Positions 36,109 through 44,508 of a DNA stretch of 64,000 nucleotides are shown piece after piece. The position numbers were made by a program, and so were the translations under genes. The notes under the pieces were generated by a model. That model was not told where the DNA came from. It saw only the letters and a list, made by a program, of their open reading frames with translations, and searched no databases. Source of the stretch: Sphingomonas donggukensis (GTDB lineage: Bacteria; Pseudomonadota; Alphaproteobacteria; Sphingomonadales; Sphingomonadaceae); contig NZ_CP098401.1 in the NCBI RefSeq assembly GCF_023674425.1, positions 930,001 to 994,000 on the forward strand, given 5' to 3'. Numbering within the stretch: the stretch's first letter is position 1; each line of letters begins with the position of its first letter.

Positions 36109-36822
36109 TCAGGCGATTTCGAGTGTCGCCCAGATCGGCAGATGGTCGGATGCGGTGCGCGCGGCAAGGCTGGAATGGACGCCGCAGTCGGTGATCCTGA
36201 GATCGCGCGAGGCAAGAATGCGGTCGAGCCGTGCGACCGGGCGGCGGGCATGGAAGCTCGGGCCGGTATCGGCGCTGATGTAATCGCGCTGGAAATCGCG
36301 CAGGCACCCGGCCTGGCGCGACCATTCGTTGAGGTCGCCCATCAGCACCGATGGGTGCGGCGTCGGGCAGGCGGCGACGTGCGACAGGATCGCGTGCGCC
36401 TGCCGCCGTCGCCAGAGGCCCGACAGGTCGAGGTGCATGCCGACCGCGCGCAGCGTGACGCCGCGCACGCTGACGTCCGCCATCACCGCGCCGCGGGGTT
36501 CGAGCGTCGGCAGGTGGATCATGTCGCGGTCGCCGACGCTGGCGTCCTTGCGCACCAGCAGGGCGTTGCCGTGCCAGCCCATGCTCTGCGCGCGCACGCC
36601 GAAGGGCACCGCCTTCCACGGCGAATGTTCGTCGAGCAGGTGGAGCGGGATGACCCCGGCTCGCTGGCCGAAGCGGCGGTCGCATTCCTGTAGCGCGATG
36701 ACGTCGGCATCGATTTCCCGCAGCACCTCCAGCGTGCGTTCGGGGTTGCGGCGGCGATCGGTGCCGATCGCCTTGCGCATGTTGTAGCTTGCGACCTTGA
36801 TCGGTCGTGACGTCCTGGTCAT
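36109..36822 (-). CDS. Endonuclease/exonuclease/phosphatase-family hydrolase
   Basis: 237 residues of the EEP superfamily (DNase I, AP endonucleases, sphingomyelinase- and inositol-phosphatase-like enzymes). Motifs: KVASYNMRKAIG, DVIALQECD (metal-binding Glu), MHLDLSG, LMGDLNEW (catalytic Asp/Asn) and ASDHLPIWATLEI (catalytic His). No signal peptide. Being next to a phospholipase gene, it could be a phosphodiesterase on lipid headgroups, but a nuclease is equally possible. ATG 36822. Confidence 0.88.
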   Translation of the reverse strand: MTRTSRPIKVASYNMRKAIGTDRRRNPERTLEVLREIDADVIALQECDRRFGQRAGVIPLHLLDEHSPWKAVPFGVRAQSMGWHGNALLVRKDASVGDRDMIHLPTLEPRGAVMADVSVRGVTLRAVGMHLDLSGLWRRRQAHAILSHVAACPTPHPSVLMGDLNEWSRQAGCLRDFQRDYISADTGPSFHARRPVARLDRILASRDLRITDCGVHSSLAARTASDHLPIWATLEIA

Positions 36823-36832
36823 CGAGCGGGGA

Positions 36833-37021
36833 TCAGCCGTCGTTGCTGCGCTGGCGGCGGGCTTCCTGCGCCGCTGCATGCAGGTTGCGGGCGGTCGCCT
36901 CCGCCGCGTCGGGGGTCAGCGAGACGGCCACGCCGTTGGGGCCGTCCAGCATCACCACGCCCTGTTCCGCAAAGGCTTCGCCGGCCCGGCCTTCCGGCGC
37001 GTGTTCCTCGAACGTCATCAT
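36833..37021 (-). CDS. 62-residue protein of unknown function
   Basis: Small acidic-then-basic protein, MMTFEEHAPEGRAGEAFAEQ at the start, VVMLDGPNGVAVSLTPDAAE in the middle, and a helical tail with AEATARNLHAAAQEARRQRS. Sequence is non-repetitive and looks like a real conserved small protein rather than a chance ORF. It is 10 bases upstream of the EEP-family gene. Family not recognised. Confidence 0.7.
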   Translation of the reverse strand: MMTFEEHAPEGRAGEAFAEQGVVMLDGPNGVAVSLTPDAAEATARNLHAAAQEARRQRSNDG

Positions 37022-37073
37022 CGTGCTCCAGCCTCACCGGATCGGATAACGGCCACACTGGCGCTTTGTTGCC

Positions 37074-38411
37074 TCACCGCCGCGGCAATTCGATCGTCGC
37101 GGCAAGGCCGCTGCCGTCGCGGTTGGCGATGCGGATCGTGCCACCGGCTTCCTCGACGATGGCGCGGGCGAGCGCGAGGCCCAGGCCGATGCCGCCGGTA
37201 TCGCGGTTGCGGGAGGTTTCGACACGGATGAAGGCGTCGAAGACCGAGGCGATGCGATCCTGCGGGATACCCGGCCCGCGATCGAGCACCTCGATCCGCG
37301 CGGCGTTCGGCAGGGGGGTGACGACGACTTCGGCGGCGCCGGCATATTTGATCGCGTTCTCGATCAGGTTGCGGACCGCCCGCCGGATCAGCGCGGGCCG
37401 CAGCCGCATCGGCAGGCGCGCGGGTTCGTCGGCGGCGATATCATGGCCGAGATCGCGGAAATCGTCGATCACCGCATCGACCAAGGCGGCCAGATCGACC
37501 TCGATCGGCGGCTCGCTCGACCGGCCGAGGCGCGCGAGTGACAATATGTCTTCCAGTGTGTGCGTCATCTCGTCGATGATGTCGGCCATGCGGGTGCGGT
37601 CGGTATCGTCCTCGACCGATTCGATCCGAACGCGCAGCGCGGCGAGCGGGGTGCGCAGATCGTGGCCGATCGCGCCCAGCATCCGGTCCTTCTCGTCCAG
37701 CATCGCGGTCACGCGGGTGCCGAGCGTGTTGTAGGCGGAAATGACCGCGCGCACGTCGTCCGGGCCGCTTTCGGGCACGGGCTGCGCCGCTTCGCCGGGG
37801 CGGAAGGCGCGGGCGGCGGTGGCGAGTTCGCGCAACGGGCGCGAGATGCGGCGCCCGATCCACAGCACCGCGAGCAGGACGATGCCGTAGAGGATCAGCG
37901 TCTGCGCGACGAGCCGCCAGAAGATGCGCTGCTCCCAGCCCGGCCACGGCGCGACCACCCTCAGCCAGCCGCGGCCCGGCTGTTCGACGGCGATGACGAC
38001 GGTCGCGATGCGCCGCTCCCCGCGGCGCCCGTTGGCGCGGCGGGGCGGCTCCTCGTCGGACACGGGGCGCAGACCGGTGTCGATGCGTCCGGCGGGGATG
38101 TTCAGCTCCGCGAGCTGCGCGCGCAGGGCTTCCGCTACCTCGGGCTTGCGCGTCAGATAGGGCGCGACCGGGTTCAGCGTGACGCGGCGGACATAGCCGC
38201 GGTCGGCCTGGATGGCACGGCCACCGCCCGCCTCGCGCTCCAGCGCATCGGCAATCCGGGTCGCGACGGGACGGGTCGCCTGGGCCAGGCGGAAGTTGGC
38301 GCGGTCGCGCAGCGCGAGGCCGAAGTTGATCGCCTGCGCCACGAACAGCGCGATCGCGACCAGCAGCGCGATCTGCCCGGCAAGGCTCGTCGGGCCGCGC
38401 CACATCTTCAT
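37074..38411 (-). CDS. Sensor histidine kinase (EnvZ-like layout)
   Basis: 445 residues. Two transmembrane helices (about 10-32 and 168-186) flank a periplasmic sensor domain of about 130 residues with TRKPEVAEAL and many Arg/Pro. A HAMP domain follows (IGRRISRPLRELATAA), then HisKA with His250 in GAIGHDLRTPLAALR, and the ATPase with NLIENAIKYA (N box), DRGPGI (G1) and GGIGLGLALARAI (G2). It starts 10 bases after its cognate regulator. Signal unknown; the neighbouring exported EF-hand protein suggests a divalent-cation or envelope cue (inference). Confidence 0.92.
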   Translation of the reverse strand: MKMWRGPTSLAGQIALLVAIALFVAQAINFGLALRDRANFRLAQATRPVATRIADALEREAGGGRAIQADRGYVRRVTLNPVAPYLTRKPEVAEALRAQLAELNIPAGRIDTGLRPVSDEEPPRRANGRRGERRIATVVIAVEQPGRGWLRVVAPWPGWEQRIFWRLVAQTLILYGIVLLAVLWIGRRISRPLRELATAARAFRPGEAAQPVPESGPDDVRAVISAYNTLGTRVTAMLDEKDRMLGAIGHDLRTPLAALRVRIESVEDDTDRTRMADIIDEMTHTLEDILSLARLGRSSEPPIEVDLAALVDAVIDDFRDLGHDIAADEPARLPMRLRPALIRRAVRNLIENAIKYAGAAEVVVTPLPNAARIEVLDRGPGIPQDRIASVFDAFIRVETSRNRDTGGIGLGLALARAIVEEAGGTIRIANRDGSGLAATIELPRR

Positions 38412-38421
38412 GGCCGCAGCC

Positions 38422-39150
38422 TCACAGGCGCGTGACTTCCGATGCCAGCGTGTAGCCGCCGCCCCACACCGTCTTGATGAGCTCGGGCGCCTTGGCATCC
38501 GCCTCGACCTTCTTCCGCAGGCGGCTGACCTGGTTGTCGATCGCGCGGTCGAACGCAGCGGCTTCGCGGCCCTGCGTCAGGTCGAGCAGCTGGTCGCGGG
38601 TCAGCACCTGGCGCGGGCGGGTGACGAGCGCCAGCAGGAGATTATATTCGCCGGTCGACAGCGGCACCGACACGCCTTCGCGGTCCACCAGCGTGCGCTC
38701 GCCGGTCTTCAGTACCCAGCCCGAGAAGGCGAAGCTGCCGCTGTCGGGGGCATGCTGGCGCGTGCCGCCGGCGGCCATGCGGCGCAGCACGACCTTGATC
38801 CGGGCGGCGAGTTCGCGCGGGGAAAACGGCTTCACGACGTAATCGTCGGCGCCCATTTCCAGCCCGACGATGCGGTCGGTTTCCTCACTCTTGGCGGTCA
38901 GCAGGATCACCGGCGTCTCGCTGGTCGCGCGGATATGGCGGCACAGCGACAGCCCGTCCTCGCCCGGCATCATGATGTCGAGCACAACGAGGTCGATGGC
39001 ATAGGCCGTCATCCGCGCCCGCGCGCCCTCCGCATCGCCCGCCTGGGTGACGCGGAATCCCTGCTTGGTGAGATACTGCGCGAGCGGCTCGCGGATCGAA
39101 CGCTCGTCGTCGACGAGCAGCACATGCGGATGGTCTGCGGACATATCCAT
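38422..39150 (-). CDS. OmpR/PhoB-family response regulator
   Basis: 242 residues. Receiver domain with Asp14/Asp15, phosphoacceptor Asp58 in LVVLDIMMPGEDG, Thr85 and Lys107 (VVKPFSPRELAARI); winged-helix DNA-binding domain with STGEYNLLLALV, RDQLLDLTQGRE and DNQVSRLRKKVE, ending VWGGGYTLA. The ATG at 39150 (MDMSADHPH) is the first likely start. Pairs with the downstream kinase; sits 75 bases after the EF-hand gene, which it may regulate. Confidence 0.93.
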   Translation of the reverse strand: MDMSADHPHVLLVDDERSIREPLAQYLTKQGFRVTQAGDAEGARARMTAYAIDLVVLDIMMPGEDGLSLCRHIRATSETPVILLTAKSEETDRIVGLEMGADDYVVKPFSPRELAARIKVVLRRMAAGGTRQHAPDSGSFAFSGWVLKTGERTLVDREGVSVPLSTGEYNLLLALVTRPRQVLTRDQLLDLTQGREAAAFDRAIDNQVSRLRKKVEADAKAPELIKTVWGGGYTLASEVTRL

Positions 39151-39225
39151 CGCGTTATCACACTTGAGCAAAGCCGCCAGCGCCGGAACGGGGAGGAGGG
39201 TTCGCCCGGCGCTGGCGATCCGGCC

Positions 39226-39927
39226 TCAGGCGCCGGTAGGCGCTGCGGGCGGAGGGGTGGGGGCCATGCGGGGCGGCTTTCCGCCGCGGCCCTGGCGCAT
39301 GGCGTTGCCGATCGCGGCGCGCTCCGCCGCATCGATCACGCCATCGCCGTTCGAATCGATCCGGGCAAAGCGGGTTTCGGACTGCTTGTCGAACTCGGCA
39401 CGGGTCAGCGTACCGTTACCGTCGGCATCGATGCGCGCCATGCCACGGCCACCGCCGCGCATCGCCGCCATTTCGGTCTTGTCGACGGTGCCGTCGCCGT
39501 TCGCATCCATTCGCGCGAAGCGGGTGCCGGCCTGCGCGGCGTATTCGGCGCGCGTGATGCGGCCATCGGCGTTGGTGTCGAGGCGCTCGAGCATCTTTCC
39601 GACACCGGGGCGACCTGCGGGAGCAGGCGCGTCCTGGCCGGCAACCGGCTCGAACGGGCCGCCCATGCCGCCACGCTTGCCGTGACGCCCGCCGCGGTCG
39701 GCGTGTGCCGCGCGGCGCTCTTCACGGCTGATCGCGCCGTTCTTGTCGGTGTCCATCGCGGCGAACTTGGCCTGCGCCTGCGCTATGAATTCCGCTCGGC
39801 TGATCTGGCCGTCGGCGTTGGTGTCGCCCTTCAGCGGCTTGGAGGCAGGCGGGGTCTGTGCAGCATAGGCAAAGCCGCCGACGGCGGTGGTGCCCATCAG
39901 GGCGGCGGCGATCAGAAAACGCTTCAT
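39226..39927 (-). CDS. Exported protein with six EF-hand motifs
   Basis: 233 residues: a signal peptide (MKRFLIAAALMGTTAVGGFA) then six canonical 12-residue calcium loops at about 35-46, 59-70, 117-128, 141-152, 167-178 and 191-202 (for example DTNADGQISRAE and DSNGDGVIDAAE). They form three pairs separated by Gly/Arg/His-rich linkers, and the C-terminus is Pro-rich. Predicted periplasmic Ca2+ buffer or sensor. It is the first gene of an operon with a two-component pair, and a 10-base-period direct repeat lies upstream. Confidence 0.9.
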   Translation of the reverse strand: MKRFLIAAALMGTTAVGGFAYAAQTPPASKPLKGDTNADGQISRAEFIAQAQAKFAAMDTDKNGAISREERRAAHADRGGRHGKRGGMGGPFEPVAGQDAPAPAGRPGVGKMLERLDTNADGRITRAEYAAQAGTRFARMDANGDGTVDKTEMAAMRGGGRGMARIDADGNGTLTRAEFDKQSETRFARIDSNGDGVIDAAERAAIGNAMRQGRGGKPPRMAPTPPPAAPTGA

Positions 39928-40027
39928 CGGCGGACACTCCGGAAGAGGATCGGCGGGCAACTGCACCCGCCACGTCTGCGGTTATGCTGCGCCCCTGTCG
40001 TGGCGGTGTGTCACGTCACCGCGAAAG

Positions 40028-40047
40028 TGTCGCGATTTGTCGCAATC
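40028..40047 (-). promoter_or_regulatory. 10-base direct repeat upstream of the EF-hand/two-component operon
   Basis: TGTCGCGATT (40028-40037) is followed directly by TGTCGCAATC (40038-40047), identical at 8 of 10 positions with TGTCGC starts exactly 10 bases apart. Tandem repeats of about 10-11 bases are the usual binding pattern of OmpR/PhoB-type dimers. It lies about 100 bases before the EF-hand ATG and at the 3' end of the neighbouring thioesterase gene. The regulator encoded in the same operon is the natural candidate ligand. Confidence 0.4.
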
Positions 40048-40819
40048 AGGCGAACACCGCGACTCCCTGCATCGCATCGACCACCGGTACGCCGTCGGCA
40101 TTGCTGATGGTCATCCGCTGGCTGGAATAGCCGCCGACGGCGCGGTCGGTCGTCGCGTGGAGCAGCCACCATCCGTCGCGCGTCTCGGGACGCGGCGTCA
40201 GCACGTTGACGATCCAGGTGAGCGAGCTGACCGGTGCGGGCTTGCCGCCGTTCAGCTTCAGCGCGGCGGGGGGCAGGGCATCGGCGACCGCGATCAGCGC
40301 GGTTTCGGGGTCGAGGCCTTCGCGCTCCCTCAGGCGCCCCCAGCGCAGCCACTCGGTCGCGTGCAGCCCCTCCTTCACGTCGAGGAAATTGAAATTGCCG
40401 GTGAAGAACTCCGCCGGGCCGGTGTAGAGCTTCGCGTCGGCGGCGGGCGGGGGCATGTCGTTCGGCACCGTGGTGTCATGCGCGAACTGCGAGGGCACGT
40501 CCGACATGAAGACGAAGGTCGCGCGATAGCCGAGGCCCGCGTCGGACACGATCGTCGCCTCGACGAAGGCTGCGTTGCGCCCGCGGCGGAGGCGTTGCGC
40601 GGTGACGGTCACTTCGCCCGACAGCGGCCCGACGAACGCGATCAGGGCGGAGCGGAGCGGCGGCAGGTCGGTGTCGCTGGCCTTGGCCGCGTGCAGCGCG
40701 AGCGCGCTCGACAGCCCGCCGTAAGCGGTGCGCCCCTGCAACCAGTCGGCGGGGATGACGACGCGAAACCCGCCCTCGACCGGAGTCGCGGCGGCCAGGA
40801 TATCGGCGATCGCGGTCAT
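40046..40819 (-). CDS. Thioesterase-family (TesB-like) protein
   Basis: 257 residues with the acyl-CoA thioesterase II-like double hotdog layout: DWLQGRTAYGGLSSALALHAA near the start, central TEWLRWGR-type segment, and DRAVGGYSSQRMTIS near the end. It should release free acids from acyl-CoA esters or bind them. ATG 40819 overlaps the stop of an acyl-CoA synthetase gene (ATGA), so ligase and thioesterase form a pair that can load and unload the same acyl group. Confidence 0.8.
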   Translation of the reverse strand: MTAIADILAAATPVEGGFRVVIPADWLQGRTAYGGLSSALALHAAKASDTDLPPLRSALIAFVGPLSGEVTVTAQRLRRGRNAAFVEATIVSDAGLGYRATFVFMSDVPSQFAHDTTVPNDMPPPAADAKLYTGPAEFFTGNFNFLDVKEGLHATEWLRWGRLREREGLDPETALIAVADALPPAALKLNGGKPAPVSSLTWIVNVLTPRPETRDGWWLLHATTDRAVGGYSSQRMTISNADGVPVVDAMQGVAVFA

Positions 40820-42336
40820 GCCGCCACCCCCTGCGCGGCGACCCAGCGGTCGCGAAGCTCGCGCTTCAGCACCTTGCCGATGGCGTTGCGGGGCATCTCG
40901 TCGACCGCCTCCAGCGCGCTCAGCCGCTGGTTCTTGCCGACGCGGGCGTTGACGTATGCGCGGATCGCTTCTGCGTCCTCGCCACCCGGAGCCGGAACAT
41001 AGAAGCCGACCGGCGTCTCGCCCCACGCCGCGCTCGGCACGCCGACGACGGTGCCGTCCGCGACCGACGGATGGGCGTTCAGCACCCCCTCGATATCGGT
41101 CGGATAGATGTTGAATCCGCCTGAAATGATGACGTCCTTCTTGCGGTCGAGCAGTTGCAGGAAGCCATCGGCGTCGAAGCGCCCGACGTCACCGTGGCGG
41201 ATGTAGCGGTTGCCCTCCGCATCAAACCACTCCGCCGCGCTCGTGGCGTCGCTGCGCCCATGGTATCCGGTCATCATCGCCGGCGACCTGCCCACGACCT
41301 CGCCCATTTCGCCCGGCGCAACTTCGTGGCCGTCGTCGTCGATCAGGCGAATGTCGTGGCCATCGATCGGCCTGCCGACGGTGTGGAGCTTGTCGGGAAA
41401 GGCGTTGGCGATCAGCAGGCAGGTGCCGCCGCCTTCGGTCATGCCGTAATATTCGACCAGCAGCCCCGGCCAGCGCGCGACGACCTCGGCTTTCAACGCT
41501 GCGGAGAAGGGCGCGGAAGTGCAGGTCTTCAGCCGGAACGCCGACAGGTCGAACATGTCGAAGTCCGGAACCGCCATGATCCGCGCATATTGCACTGGCA
41601 CCAGCATCGCATGGGTCGCGTGGTGCGCTGCCGCTGCCTCGAGAAAGGCGCGCGCATCGAACTTGCCGAGCAGCACCACCGTCCCGCCCCACGCGAGCGT
41701 CGGCAGGAAGCTGACGAGCGTGGTGTTCGAATAGAGGGGCGTCGAGATCATCGTGACCGCGGTGTCGAACCCGGCGGTTTCGTTGCGGGCGATGTGGGCC
41801 CAGCGCATCGCGTGGCTCTGCACGATGCCCTTGGGCGTGCCGGTGGTGCCGCTGGAATAGATGATGTTGAAGGGGTCGCCGGGCGCGATCGTGACGGGAG
41901 CCGGGCAGGCACCCTCCGGCGCCAGCCACGCGGCTAGATCGGCAAGCGGCACCGCGTCTGCGATCCCGGCATCGGCGAACACAACGGGCGCGCCGCAATC
42001 GGCGATCATCGCCGCGATCTGCTCGGGCGTGGACGAGGGTGCGATCGGGGTGGGTACGCATGCGGCGCGCAAGGCGCCGAGGAACACGACGGCGTAGGCG
42101 ATCGATACCGGCCCCACGATCGCAATTGCCGCACCTTGCGCCACGCCGTCCGCCTGTAGTCGCGCCGCGAACCGATCCATCCGCGCGTCGAGCGTCGCAT
42201 AGTCGAGCGTGTCGTCACCGTGGATCAGCGCGGTCTTGTCTCTCCGCTCCCGCGCATGCGCCGCGATCAGATCGGGCAGGGTCGCGAAATCGGAGTGCAG
42301 CATAGCATCAGCAGTGGGCAGCGGGGCAGTCGGCAT
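40816..42336 (-). CDS. Acyl-CoA synthetase (ANL superfamily)
   Basis: AMP-forming CoA ligase. 506 residues. A3 P-loop IIYSSGTTGTPKG, the A5 YGMTEGGGTCL motif, GEVVGRSPAMMTGYHG, DVGRFDADGFLQLLDRKKDVIISGGFNIYP (hinge and A8 in parts), and the catalytic Lys near the end in NAIGKVLKREL. The substrate pocket cannot be read from sequence; an aryl or medium-chain acid is likely. Start chosen at ATG 42336, which has GGAG six bases upstream; ATG 42348 would add four residues. Confidence 0.9.
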   Translation of the reverse strand: MPTAPLPTADAMLHSDFATLPDLIAAHARERRDKTALIHGDDTLDYATLDARMDRFAARLQADGVAQGAAIAIVGPVSIAYAVVFLGALRAACVPTPIAPSSTPEQIAAMIADCGAPVVFADAGIADAVPLADLAAWLAPEGACPAPVTIAPGDPFNIIYSSGTTGTPKGIVQSHAMRWAHIARNETAGFDTAVTMISTPLYSNTTLVSFLPTLAWGGTVVLLGKFDARAFLEAAAAHHATHAMLVPVQYARIMAVPDFDMFDLSAFRLKTCTSAPFSAALKAEVVARWPGLLVEYYGMTEGGGTCLLIANAFPDKLHTVGRPIDGHDIRLIDDDGHEVAPGEMGEVVGRSPAMMTGYHGRSDATSAAEWFDAEGNRYIRHGDVGRFDADGFLQLLDRKKDVIISGGFNIYPTDIEGVLNAHPSVADGTVVGVPSAAWGETPVGFYVPAPGGEDAEAIRAYVNARVGKNQRLSALEAVDEMPRNAIGKVLKRELRDRWVAAQGVAA

Positions 42337-42422
42337 CGGCGTCTCCATCGATCGGACAGCTAGGCGGCGAGCCAGCGAAATGCCATACGCGAAGTTCGAA
42401 AAGCGAGGAGAGGGTTGCGCCC

Positions 42423-43037
42423 ATGCTGTTCTACGACACGCCGCTGCCGGCGCCGAACCCGCGGCGGGTGCGGATCGTCGCGGCGGAGAAGGGCATCGTC
42501 CTGCCGACCGTGACGGTTCAGATCGCCAAGAGCGAGCACAAGGCGCCCGAATTCCTGGCGGTCAATCCGCTCGGCCAGACACCCGCGCTGGTGCTGGACG
42601 ACGGCGAAGTGCTGACCGAGAGCATCGCGATCTGCCGCTACCTCGACGCGCTCCACCCCGAACCGCCGCTGTTCGGGCGCACGCCGATCGAGATCGCGCG
42701 GGTCGACATGTGGATGCGGCGCGTCGAGTTCCGGCTCGGCAATCCGCTGGCGATGCTGTGGATCCACGCGCACCCCTTCACCGCGAAGATCGTGCCGCAG
42801 CAGTTTCGCGAATTCGGCGACAGCAACCGCCCCGCCATCGCGCGGGCGCTCGCGCTGTTCGATACGCGGCTGGCCGACACGCAGTGGCTGGCGGGGGATA
42901 GCTTCTCGATTGCCGACGTCGTGCTGCTCTGCACGATCGATTTCATGACCTTCGTCGGCATCAAGCTGACCGACGAGACCCCGCATCTGAAGGACTGGCA
43001 TATGCGCGCATCCTCGCGACCGAGTGCGACCGCATGA
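42423..43037 (+). CDS. Glutathione S-transferase
   Basis: 204 residues. Thioredoxin-like N-terminal domain with a first-strand MLFYDTPLPAPNPRRVRI, NPLGQTPALVLDDG (cis-Pro) and LTESIAICRYLDA (gamma-Glu contact), then an all-helical C-terminal domain ending in DSFSIADVVLLCTIDF. GAGGAGAGGG lies 8 bases before the ATG. Its last 4 bases overlap the following SDR gene, so the two are co-translated, which suggests detoxification or dismutation of an electrophilic substrate. Confidence 0.88.
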   Translation: MLFYDTPLPAPNPRRVRIVAAEKGIVLPTVTVQIAKSEHKAPEFLAVNPLGQTPALVLDDGEVLTESIAICRYLDALHPEPPLFGRTPIEIARVDMWMRRVEFRLGNPLAMLWIHAHPFTAKIVPQQFREFGDSNRPAIARALALFDTRLADTQWLAGDSFSIADVVLLCTIDFMTFVGIKLTDETPHLKDWHMRASSRPSATA

Positions 43038-43819
43038 GCATGGAGGGGATGGTCGCGATCGTCACCGGCGGCGGCACCGGTATCGGCGCGGCGGTGGTAC
43101 GCCGGCTCGCCGCGCGCGGCGTGAAGTGCGTGGTGAACTACGCCAGCAGCCGCGACGCGGCCGAGGCGCTGGCGGCGGAGGTCGGGGGGATCGCTGTCCA
43201 GGCCGACATCGCCGACGACGCCGCCTGCCGCGCGCTGGCGCAGGCGGCGACCGATGCGTTCGGGCGCATCGACCTGCTGGTCAACAACGCCGGCCGGACG
43301 AAGTTCGCCAATCATGAGGATCTCGACGCGCTGCAGGCGGAGGATTTCGTCGACATCTACCGGCTGAATACCGTCGCCGCTTTCCAGATGATCCGCGCCT
43401 GTGCTCTGGCGATGCGAGAGGGGCCGGCGAGCGCGGTCGTCAACGTCGCCTCGGTCGCGGGGCTGCACGGGCATGGATCGTCGGTCGCCTACGCCGCGTC
43501 GAAGGGGGCGCTCATCACCATGACGCAGAGTCTGGCGCGGGTGCTGGCGCCGAAGATTCGCGTTAATGCGGTGGCGCCGGGCTATGTCGGGACCGGCTGG
43601 TTCGAGGATCGGCTGGGGCCGGAGGGCTTCGCCGCGCTCAACGCCCGCATCGCCGGCGCGACCCCGATGGCGATGGCGGCGAACGCCGACGATATCGCCG
43701 GGCCAATCGTGATGCTGCTCGACCCCGACGCGCGCGTCGTGACCGGCGAGACGTGGCGGCTCGATGCGGGCGCGCACCTCGACGTCGGGCTCGCCCGCCG
43801 GCCCGGACGGGAGGGCTAG
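43034..43819 (+). CDS. SDR-family oxidoreductase
   Basis: 261 residues, classical short-chain dehydrogenase. GGGTGIGAAVV nucleotide motif at the start, NNAG (about 85-88), Ser in NVASVAGLHG, catalytic YAASK with Tyr/Lys, and substrate loop NAVAPGYVGTGWF. Overlaps the GST gene by 4 bases, and its stop overlaps that of a convergent GST. Cofactor not determined; the acidic-residue pattern is not decisive. Confidence 0.88.
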   Translation: MSMEGMVAIVTGGGTGIGAAVVRRLAARGVKCVVNYASSRDAAEALAAEVGGIAVQADIADDAACRALAQAATDAFGRIDLLVNNAGRTKFANHEDLDALQAEDFVDIYRLNTVAAFQMIRACALAMREGPASAVVNVASVAGLHGHGSSVAYAASKGALITMTQSLARVLAPKIRVNAVAPGYVGTGWFEDRLGPEGFAALNARIAGATPMAMAANADDIAGPIVMLLDPDARVVTGETWRLDAGAHLDVGLARRPGREG

Positions 43820-44508
43820 GGGCGGGCGCCCTGGCCGAAGAGGATTTTCTTTTCGGCGTCGCTCATCGGCGCACCCTCGTTGCGTAGCGCCTTGCCGACG
43901 GCATAGGCGCGTTCGGTCGCGGGCCGTGCCTTGATCGCTGCGTGCCAGCGCGCGAGGTTCGGAAAGTCGCCGAAGTCCTGCCCCTGGATGTGCGGCATGA
44001 TCCACGGATAGCAGGCCATGTCGGCGATCGTGTAGTCGTCGCCGGTGATAAACGCGCGCTCGGCAAGCTGCCGGTCGAGCACGCCGTACAGGCGCGTGGT
44101 TTCCGTCACATAGCGGTCGATCGCATAGGGCACCGGCTCCGGCGCGTACCGGGTGAAGTGATGGTTCTGCCCCAGCATCGGACCCAATCCGCCCATCTGC
44201 CACATCAGCCACTGGAGGACGTCGGTGCGCTGGCGCAGGTCTGAGCCGCCGAAGCGCCCGGTCTTTTCGGCGAGGTACAGCAGGATCGCGCCGCTTTCGA
44301 ACACGCTAACGGGGGCTCCCCCGCCTGCGGGATCATGGTCGATGATCGCCGGCATGCGGTTGTTCGGGCTGAACGCCAGGAATTCGGGTGCGAACTGGTC
44401 GCCGGCGCCGATGTTGATCGGCCTGATCGCATAGTCGAGCCCGGCTTCCTCCAGAAACAGCGTGATCTTGTGGCCGTTCGGGGTGGGCCAGTAATAGAGG
44501 TCGATCAT
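43816..44508 (-). CDS. Glutathione S-transferase-like protein (YfcG/Nu type)
   Basis: 230 residues. LYYWPTPNGHKITLFLEEAG at the start (Asn of the NGHK turn as in bacterial Nu-class enzymes), PNNRMPAIID with cis-Pro, FESGAILLYLAEKTG, then a helical domain with DYTIADMACYPWI. Nu-class enzymes act as disulfide-bond reductases with little classical GST activity, so this may be one. Overlaps the upstream transporter by 4 bases. Confidence 0.86.
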   Translation of the reverse strand: MIDLYYWPTPNGHKITLFLEEAGLDYAIRPINIGAGDQFAPEFLAFSPNNRMPAIIDHDPAGGGAPVSVFESGAILLYLAEKTGRFGGSDLRQRTDVLQWLMWQMGGLGPMLGQNHHFTRYAPEPVPYAIDRYVTETTRLYGVLDRQLAERAFITGDDYTIADMACYPWIMPHIQGQDFGDFPNLARWHAAIKARPATERAYAVGKALRNEGAPMSDAEKKILFGQGARP

